Origin: Lachnospiraceae bacterium
Lineage (GTDB): Bacteria > Bacillota > Clostridia > Lachnospirales > Lachnospiraceae
DNA: 11,430 nt
NCBI GenBank assembly: GCA_900751785.1
Contig: CAADSM010000011.1
Coordinates: 1-11,430 of the forward strand
Reading direction: 5' to 3'
Shown here: in pieces, positions 6,281 to 11,430 of the stretch
How positions within the stretch are numbered: position 1 is the first letter of the stretch
Layout: each line of letters opens with the position of its first letter
Program-made: the position numbers and the translations under genes
The notes under the pieces: model-generated
What the model was told of the DNA's origin: nothing
The model's input: only the letters and a program-made list of their open reading frames with translations
Database searches by the model: none

Positions 6281-6289
6281 TGATATAAT
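6281..6289 (+). promoter_or_regulatory. Extended -10 promoter for the rsmF-like operon
   Basis: TGATATAAT combines the TGn extension with a perfect TATAAT. The region 17 bases upstream (TTTTAT, 6261-6266) is a poor -35, usual for extended -10 promoters. The start would be near 6296, just before the GGAGG at 6299-6303. Confidence 0.6.
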
Positions 6290-6310
6290 TGCACTTATGG
6301 AGGAAATGAG

Positions 6311-7699
6311 ATGAATTTACCGAGAGAATTTGAAGTGGAAATGGAAGCCCTTCTGGGGGCGGAGGAATATAAGGAATATCTGAAGTGCTTTGATGAGCCG
6401 AGACATTACGGGCTCAGAGTGAATACTGCGAAGATCTCTGTGGAGGACTTCCTGAAGATCGCGCCCTGGCCGCTGGAGCAGGTGCCGTGGATCCGGAACG
6501 GATTTTATTATGACGGGGATGTGGTGCAGCCTGCAAAGCATCCCTATTATTTTGCGGGGCTTTATTATCTGCAGGAGCCCAGCGCCATGACGCCCGCGGA
6601 CCGTCTTCCCGTGGAGCCGGGAGACCGGGTGCTTGATGTGTGCGCCGCCCCGGGCGGAAAGGCGACCGAACTGGGAGCGAAGCTGAACGGCACGGGGGTG
6701 CTGGCAGCCAACGACCTGAGCAGTTCCCGTGCAAAAGGACTTCTTAAGAACCTGGAGCTCTTCGGGATCGGCAATGTCCTTGTGCTGAGCGAGGAGCCGG
6801 GAAAGCTGGTGCCGTATTTCAGAGAGTATTTTGACAAGATCCTGATCGATGCTCCCTGCTCCGGGGAAGGCATGTTCCGAAAGGACAGGAAGATGGTGAG
6901 GGCCTGGGAGGAGCATGGACCGGAGTATTTCTCCAAAATCCAGAGGAGCATAGTCACACAGGCGGCGCAGATGCTCCGACCGGGCGGGATGATGCTCTAT
7001 TCCACATGTACGTTCTCTCCCAAGGAGAATGAGCAGACGATCGAATATCTCCTGCAGGAGTATCCGGAGTTCGAGATCTGTGAGATGGAAGGTTATGAAG
7101 GCTTTTCGGAAGGGATCCCCGCAGCGGCAGAGAAACAGGATGAAGCGCTGCGCAGGACTGTGCGGATCTTCCCCCATCGGATGAAGGGAGAGGGACATTT
7201 CCTTGCCCTGCTCCGAAAAGGCGGAGAAAACGGCGTGACACGCGGAACATCCTCAGGAGCGAGAGGAAAAAAGCTGCCTCCGGAGCTGGAAGAGTTCTTA
7301 GGAGATGTGGACCGCAGGATGGATCCGGCGCAGATCGATGTCCGGGGCGGCAAAGTGTACTATATGCCGGAGGATCTCCCTGACCTAAAAGGGATCCGTT
7401 TCCTTCGGACGGGACTTCTGCTCGGGGAACTGAAAAAGAACCGGTTTGAGCCAAGCCAGGCGTTTGCAATGAACTTAAAGAAGGAGGAATACCGGCGCAC
7501 GCTGGACCTTCAGGCACAGGATCCCCGCGTGATCAGATATCTGAAGGGCGAGACGCTGGACGTAGATGATCTGACATCGCCGAAGGAGAAGGGATGGTAT
7601 CTTGTCTGCGTGGACGGGTATCCACTGGGGTTCGGCAAGCTGGTGAACCAGACATTGAAGAATAAATATCTCCCGGGATGGCGGTGGCAGTCACAATGA
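6311..7699 (+). CDS. rsmF: RsmF/RsmB-family 16S rRNA cytosine-C5 methyltransferase
   Basis: The product methylates C5 of cytosine in rRNA using S-adenosylmethionine. The 462 residues resemble RsmF in size (about 450-480). The N-terminal NOL1/NOP2/Sun catalytic domain has CAAPGGK (residues 111-117, SAM binding), DAPCSG with Cys183 (180-185), and STCTFS with the nucleophile Cys233 (231-236). The C-terminal part, from about 320, fits the RsmF-type accessory and PUA-like RNA-binding region (GWYLVCVDGYPLGFGK near 430-445). GGAGG is seven bases before the ATG. The family is certain. The exact cytosine target is not, because Firmicutes and Thermus relatives modify different or several positions. The gene leads an operon, and its TGA overlaps the next ATG as ATGA. 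Confidence 0.93.
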   Translation: MNLPREFEVEMEALLGAEEYKEYLKCFDEPRHYGLRVNTAKISVEDFLKIAPWPLEQVPWIRNGFYYDGDVVQPAKHPYYFAGLYYLQEPSAMTPADRLPVEPGDRVLDVCAAPGGKATELGAKLNGTGVLAANDLSSSRAKGLLKNLELFGIGNVLVLSEEPGKLVPYFREYFDKILIDAPCSGEGMFRKDRKMVRAWEEHGPEYFSKIQRSIVTQAAQMLRPGGMMLYSTCTFSPKENEQTIEYLLQEYPEFEICEMEGYEGFSEGIPAAAEKQDEALRRTVRIFPHRMKGEGHFLALLRKGGENGVTRGTSSGARGKKLPPELEEFLGDVDRRMDPAQIDVRGGKVYYMPEDLPDLKGIRFLRTGLLLGELKKNRFEPSQAFAMNLKKEEYRRTLDLQAQDPRVIRYLKGETLDVDDLTSPKEKGWYLVCVDGYPLGFGKLVNQTLKNKYLPGWRWQSQ

Positions 7700-8403
7700 G
7701 GATCAGACTGGACAAATATCTCGCGGATATGGGATGCGGAACGAGAAGCCAGGTGAAGAGGGAGATCGCAGGGGGCAGCGTTATGGTAAACGGAGTCCCG
7801 GCCAGGCGGCCTGAGGATAAGATCGACACCGAGAAGGACAGCGTGGTCTTCCGCGGCAGTCCGGTGGGATATGTGGAATATGAATATTTCATGCTGAATA
7901 AACCGGCGGGAGTGGTGTCGGCGACGGAGGACAGGAAGGAGCGCACGGTCCTCGATCTGATCGATGCCAGACAGAGAAAGGATCTTTTTCCGGTCGGGAG
8001 GCTGGACAAGGATACAGAGGGGCTCCTCCTTATCACAAATGACGGGGAGATGGCGCACCGCCTCCTGTCTCCGAAGAAGCATGTGGACAAGGTTTATTAT
8101 GCAAGGGTCGCAGGCAGGATCACAGAAGAGCATGTGAAACTGTTCGCGGAGGGGGTGAACATCGGCGATGAGAAGCCGACGCTCCCAGCTGAGCTTACGG
8201 TGCTATCCAGCGGCGAGATTTCTGAGATCGAGCTGGTGATCCGGGAAGGGCGGTTCCACCAGGTGAAGAGGATGTTCCAGGCGGCAGGCGGCGAGGTTAT
8301 CTATCTGAAGCGCCTGCGCATGGGAAGCCTTGTGCTGGACGGAGGGCTGGAACCCGGAGAGTACAGAAAACTGACGGAGGAAGAGGTCAGAGCATTATGC
8401 TAA
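7696..8403 (+). CDS. rsuA: RsuA-family 16S rRNA pseudouridine synthase
   Basis: This enzyme isomerises a uridine in rRNA to pseudouridine. RsuA modifies U516 of 16S rRNA. The 235-residue protein has an N-terminal S4 RNA-binding domain (about 1-60, RLDKYLADMG... VNG). The catalytic domain carries the family motif GRLDKDTEGLLLITNDG at 101-117, with Asp104 as the catalytic aspartate. The C-terminal GRFHQVKRMF block is typical of RsuA. The ATG at 7696 is chosen because it overlaps the preceding TGA (ATGA coupling) and gives the standard N-terminus. An in-frame ATG at 7678 would add six residues. The large-subunit relatives RluB/E/F share the motif, so the target site is inferred. The next gene starts inside its last codons. 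Confidence 0.92.
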   Translation: MRIRLDKYLADMGCGTRSQVKREIAGGSVMVNGVPARRPEDKIDTEKDSVVFRGSPVGYVEYEYFMLNKPAGVVSATEDRKERTVLDLIDARQRKDLFPVGRLDKDTEGLLLITNDGEMAHRLLSPKKHVDKVYYARVAGRITEEHVKLFAEGVNIGDEKPTLPAELTVLSSGEISEIELVIREGRFHQVKRMFQAAGGEVIYLKRLRMGSLVLDGGLEPGEYRKLTEEEVRALC

Positions 8404-9071
8404 AAGGGAAAAAAGCAGTCATATTTGACATGGACGGCTCTCTTGTGGATTCCATGTGGATCTGGCCGGAGGTGGACCGTATCTATATGGAGAAATACGG
8501 ACTGGAGCAGCCGGAAGATTTCCACAAGGCGATCGAGGGAAAGAGCTATACGGAGACAGCACAGTATTTTGTCGATACATTCCGCACGCTTGACCGCACG
8601 GTGGAGGAAGTGAAGGCAGAGTGGCAGGAGATGACTATGGAGCTGTACAGGACGAAGGTGTTTCCCAAGCCCGGCGCTATGGAGTTTTTGGATGATATGA
8701 AGCACAGCGGCGTGCTCCTGGGGATTGCCACCAGCAATAACCGCACGCTGGCAGAGGCAGCCTTAAGAGCGCGGGGGATGATGGGGTACTTCGACTCAGT
8801 CCGAACCTCCTGCGAGGTATCGGCGGGAAAGCCGGCGCCTGACGTCTATCTGAAGGTGGCCGAGGATCTCCGGGTGAGGCCGGAAGACTGTCTTGTATTC
8901 GAGGACGTCCCAAACGGCATCCGAGCGGGCAAGAATGCCGGGATGGAAGTCTGTGCTGTGGACGACTTGTTTTCCAGACAGGACGAGGAGGAGAAGAAGC
9001 GCCTGGCAGACTACTTCATCCATGATTATTTTGAAATTAGAGACAATACCTATGAAAGATGCAGGAGATAG
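8397..9071 (+). CDS. HAD superfamily phosphatase, beta-phosphoglucomutase-like
   Basis: This is a predicted Mg-dependent phosphohydrolase of the haloacid dehalogenase superfamily, 224 residues, with a helical cap after motif I. The four motifs are present: DMDGSLVDS (11-19, nucleophile Asp11 and acid/base Asp13), ATSN (111-114), GKPAPD with Lys145 (144-149), and FEDVPNG with Glu169/Asp170 (168-174). Motif I has Ser where many members have Thr (DMDGT), a conservative change. The C-terminus is charged. Substrates of this subfamily are usually sugar phosphates or other small phosphoesters and cannot be read from sequence. It starts within the last seven bases of rsuA, with AGAGG at 8382-8386, and its stop is one base before ygiQ. 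Its place among RNA-modification genes may mean shared expression rather than shared function. Confidence 0.9.
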   Translation: MLKGKKAVIFDMDGSLVDSMWIWPEVDRIYMEKYGLEQPEDFHKAIEGKSYTETAQYFVDTFRTLDRTVEEVKAEWQEMTMELYRTKVFPKPGAMEFLDDMKHSGVLLGIATSNNRTLAEAALRARGMMGYFDSVRTSCEVSAGKPAPDVYLKVAEDLRVRPEDCLVFEDVPNGIRAGKNAGMEVCAVDDLFSRQDEEEKKRLADYFIHDYFEIRDNTYERCRR

Positions 9072-9072
9072 A

Positions 9073-10986
9073 ATGGAACAGAAATTTTTGCCGGTATGCA
9101 GAAAAGATATGGAAGAGCGCGGATGGGATCAGGTGGATTTCGTCTATGTCATCGGGGACGCTTATGTGGATCATCCGTCCTTCGGACATGCAGTCATAAG
9201 CCGTGTCCTGGAATCAAAGGGCTACCGGGTGGGGATCATCTCACAGCCTGACTGGAGGGATCCGGACAGCATCAGCATCTTCGGGGAACCGAGGCTTGCG
9301 TTCCTCGTGTCGGCGGGAAATATGGATTCGATGGTCAATCACTACTCTGTCTCCAGGAAAAGGCGGAAAAGTGATGCCTATACGCCCGGCGGAGTGATGG
9401 GGAAGCGTCCGGACCGCGCCTGTACTGTTTACGGCAATCTGATCCGGCAGACCTATAAGAAGACGCCGGTCATACTGGGCGGGATCGAGGCGAGCCTGAG
9501 GCGTCTTGCCCACTACGATTACTGGTCGGATCAGATCAGAAGGTCTGTTCTCCTGGATTCGGGCGCTGATATCATCTCATACGGGATGGGCGAGCGGTCG
9601 ATCGTTGAGATTGCAGAGGCGCTGGACGCAGGGATCCCGGTGGAACAGATCACCTATATAGACGGAACGGCTGTGAAGGTGAAGTCTCTAGACGATGTAT
9701 ATGATGCGGAGCTTCTGCCGTCTTTTGATGAACTCAGGAGAGAGAAGAAAAAATACGCGGAAAGCTTTTATACCCAGTATCTGAATACAGATGCGTTCAA
9801 CGGGAAAAGGCTTGCGGAGCCATACTCTGAGCATCTCTATGTGGTGCAGAATCCGCCGGCGAAGCCGCTGACCCAGACAGAGATGGATGATGTCTACGGC
9901 CTTTCTTATATGAGGACCTATCATCCGTCCTATGAGGAGGCGGGCGGCGTGCCGGCGATCGCTGAGATCCGGTTCAGTCTGACGAGCAGCCGCGGCTGTT
10001 TCGGGGGATGCAGCTTCTGCGCCCTGACCTTCCACCAGGGAAGGATCGTTCAGGTGCGGAGCCACGACTCTCTTCTGAAAGAGGCAGAGCAGATCACCCG
10101 GGAGAAGGATTTCAAAGGATATATCCACGATGTGGGAGGACCGACGGCAAACTTCCGCCACCCCTCCTGCAGAAAGCAGCTGGAGCATGGGGTGTGCAGG
10201 AACCGGCAGTGCCTCTTCCCGGAGCCGTGCAGGAACCTGGATGCGGACCACAGCGACTATGTGAGCCTGCTCAAAAAGCTGAGAGCGATCCCGGGCGTCA
10301 AGAAAGTGTTCATCCGCTCGGGAATACGGTTTGATTATCTCCTTGCGGATAAAAATCAGGACTTTCTGCGTGAGCTCTGCGAGTACCATGTCAGCGGACA
10401 GCTCAAGGTGGCGCCGGAGCATGTCAGCGCGCCGGTGCTCACTCTCATGGGAAAGCCGGAGCATAAAGTATACGAGGCGTTCTGCCGCCGTTTCAGCAGG
10501 ATGAATGAGAGGCTGGGAAAGGAACAGTATCTCGTCCCTTATCTGATGTCCTCCCATCCGGGGTCGGGGCTGAAAGAAGCCGTGGAGCTGGCAGAGTACT
10601 GCCGCGACCTCGGGTATATGCCGGAGCAGGTGCAGGACTTTTATCCGACGCCGTCCACGCTCTCTACCTGTATGTATTATACCGGACTTGACCCAAGGAC
10701 GATGAAGCCGGTCTATGTGCCGAAGGATCCCCATGAGAAGGCAATGCAGAGGGCGCTGATCCAGTACAGGAACCCGAAGCTCTACGATCTCGTGCTGGAG
10801 GCACTGCGGAAGGCCGGCAGGATGGACCTGGTCGGATACGGACCAAAATGTCTGATCCGTCCGAAGAATGGAGCACAGAAAGAAACATCCCCGAACAGGG
10901 GCACACATCAGAAAAGGCAGGGACAGGGCAGGGCATCCTCTGGGAAAAAGAAGAGGACGATACGGAACATCCACAAAAAGAAGTGA
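9073..10986 (+). CDS. ygiQ: YgiQ family radical SAM protein
   Basis: This is a member of the YgiQ (UPF0313) radical S-adenosylmethionine family, whose reaction is unknown. The 637 residues hold an N-terminal Rossmann-like domain (FVYVIGDAYVDHPSFG, residues 19-34). The radical SAM core has Cys309, Cys313 and Cys316 (CFGGCSFC), the CX3CX2C iron-sulfur ligands. A second conserved cysteine group follows (CRKQLEHGVCRNRQCLFPEP and the next PC). A C-terminal tail of about 42 residues from 596 is rich in Lys, Arg, Gln and Ser, and looks disordered and RNA- or DNA-binding. The ATG at 9073 has AGGAG at 9063-9067, five bases upstream. The frame is open further upstream, but that stretch overlaps the HAD gene. 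It is one base after the HAD stop and ten bases before the next start. Confidence 0.93.
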   Translation: MEQKFLPVCRKDMEERGWDQVDFVYVIGDAYVDHPSFGHAVISRVLESKGYRVGIISQPDWRDPDSISIFGEPRLAFLVSAGNMDSMVNHYSVSRKRRKSDAYTPGGVMGKRPDRACTVYGNLIRQTYKKTPVILGGIEASLRRLAHYDYWSDQIRRSVLLDSGADIISYGMGERSIVEIAEALDAGIPVEQITYIDGTAVKVKSLDDVYDAELLPSFDELRREKKKYAESFYTQYLNTDAFNGKRLAEPYSEHLYVVQNPPAKPLTQTEMDDVYGLSYMRTYHPSYEEAGGVPAIAEIRFSLTSSRGCFGGCSFCALTFHQGRIVQVRSHDSLLKEAEQITREKDFKGYIHDVGGPTANFRHPSCRKQLEHGVCRNRQCLFPEPCRNLDADHSDYVSLLKKLRAIPGVKKVFIRSGIRFDYLLADKNQDFLRELCEYHVSGQLKVAPEHVSAPVLTLMGKPEHKVYEAFCRRFSRMNERLGKEQYLVPYLMSSHPGSGLKEAVELAEYCRDLGYMPEQVQDFYPTPSTLSTCMYYTGLDPRTMKPVYVPKDPHEKAMQRALIQYRNPKLYDLVLEALRKAGRMDLVGYGPKCLIRPKNGAQKETSPNRGTHQKRQGQGRASSGKKKRTIRNIHKKK

Positions 10987-10989
10987 GGG
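10984..10989 (+). promoter_or_regulatory. Ribosome binding site overlapping the ygiQ stop
   Basis: TGAGGG includes the ygiQ TGA. Spacing is one base to the ATG at 10991 and seven to the ATG at 10997, which favours 10997 as the start of the last gene. Confidence 0.6.
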
Positions 10990-10996
10990 CATGAGT

Positions 10997-11430
10997 ATGA
11001 AAATTGCAGTGGTGACAGGAGCTTCCTCCGGGATCGGGAGAGAATTTGTCCGTCAGCTCGGATATTTTTACAGGTCTCTTGACGAGATCTGGGTGATCGC
11101 AAGGCGGAGAGAGCGGCTGGAGGAGCTGAGAGAGAAGAGCAGAGTCCTGCTTAGGATCTTCGACGGGAACCTCATGAAGAAGCAGGTATATAAAGACCTG
11201 TCTGCGGCGCTCAAGGAAACCTGCCCGGACATCCGCATGCTTGTCAATGCCGCCGGCTTTGGAAAATCCGGCAGTGTGGAGTCCATCGCGGCAGAAGATA
11301 TGCGCGCGCAGACAGACATGGTAGATCTGAACTGCCGTGCGCTGACAAAGATGACGCTGCTCTGCCTGCCCTATATGAGCAGAGGCAGCCGCATCGTCAA
11401 TCTTGCCTCCGCAGCGGCATTCTGCCCGCA
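10997..11430 (+). CDS. Short-chain dehydrogenase/reductase (5' part, runs off the window)
   Basis: The first 144 codons of a classical SDR oxidoreductase are present. The Rossmann dinucleotide motif TGASSGIG is at residues 7-14, NAAG at 84-87, and the active-site serine is Ser138 in NLASAAAF. The YxxxK pair lies beyond the edge. Arg residues after the second strand (ARRRERL) suggest a preference for NADP(H). It resembles the DltE/YqjQ type of short-chain oxidoreductases. The substrate cannot be told from this part. MKIAVVTG at 10997 is the usual N-terminus. The ATG at 10991 is in frame but too close to the ribosome binding site. It probably continues the rsmF-like operon. Confidence 0.93.
   Translation, partial: MKIAVVTGASSGIGREFVRQLGYFYRSLDEIWVIARRRERLEELREKSRVLLRIFDGNLMKKQVYKDLSAALKETCPDIRMLVNAAGFGKSGSVESIAAEDMRAQTDMVDLNCRALTKMTLLCLPYMSRGSRIVNLASAAAFCP

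Noticed and set aside
6317..7198. 293-codon minus-strand open frame inside the rsmF-like gene
   Set aside because: It mirrors the methyltransferase motifs on the other strand and shows no motif or start signal of its own.
8893..9072. 60-codon N-terminal extension of ygiQ
   Set aside because: It overlaps the HAD gene in another frame and lacks the conserved start. AGGAG before 9073 marks the real start.
9688..10992. 434-codon minus-strand open frame inside ygiQ
   Set aside because: Long, but fully antisense to conserved YgiQ sequence, including the iron-sulfur motif. The composition (many His, Arg, Leu) is typical of antisense shadows.
1..11430. High density of GATC sites
   Set aside because: It follows from frequent ATC codons after G and from GATC-containing codon pairs, and no clustering or origin-like arrangement was seen.
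1..11430. Mobile elements, CRISPR arrays, tRNA or rRNA genes, prophage or defence genes
   Set aside because: None seen. There are no spaced direct repeats, terminal inverted repeats, transposase motifs or cloverleaf-like stretches.

Overview
The window looks like core chromosome of a spore-forming Clostridia member, most likely Lachnospiraceae. The evidence is a small acid-soluble spore protein gene, a ylbJ-type sporulation membrane protein, strong AGGAGG-type ribosome binding sites, GC-moderate coding sequence, and a gene order partly shared with Bacillus (rsmD-coaD next to ylbJ). There are no insertion sequences, phage genes, CRISPR repeats, tRNAs or rRNAs. Species-level placement is inference only.

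Layout. Positions 1-30 hold the last nine codons of an upstream gene, probably a DAK2/YloV (FakA-like) protein, closed by a strong terminator (51-88). recG (115-2175) follows. A 230-base gap with inverted repeats but no convincing gene leads to an alpha/beta-type SASP gene (2406-2612), which ends in a terminator. The -35 box of the next promoter lies inside that terminator. The promoter serves rsmD-coaD-coiled-coil gene (2729-4370), a compact operon for 16S rRNA methylation, coenzyme A synthesis and a coiled-coil protein of unknown role. It converges on ylbJ (minus strand, 4367-5311), and the two genes share a CTAG in which each strand reads its TAG stop. The plus-strand terminator lies inside the ylbJ coding sequence.

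ylbJ and an M23 (LytM) peptidase gene with a TTG start (5408-6256) diverge from a 96-base spacer. The spacer carries a perfect 15-base palindrome and overlapping, oppositely directed sigma-E-like promoters. From 6311 to the right edge runs a tight operon: RsmF-like rRNA m5C methyltransferase, RsuA-type pseudouridine synthase, HAD phosphatase, YgiQ radical SAM protein, and a short-chain dehydrogenase cut off by the window. Spacings there are 4- and 7-base overlaps and gaps of 1 and 10 bases.

Functionally the window mixes housekeeping work (DNA repair, ribosomal RNA modification, CoA) with three probable spore-stage genes (SASP, ylbJ, M23 peptidase). I found no clear novel system. The most interesting items are the ylbJ/M23 divergent control region, the stop-sharing convergent junction, the terminator/promoter overlap before rsmD, and the uncharacterised coiled-coil protein.
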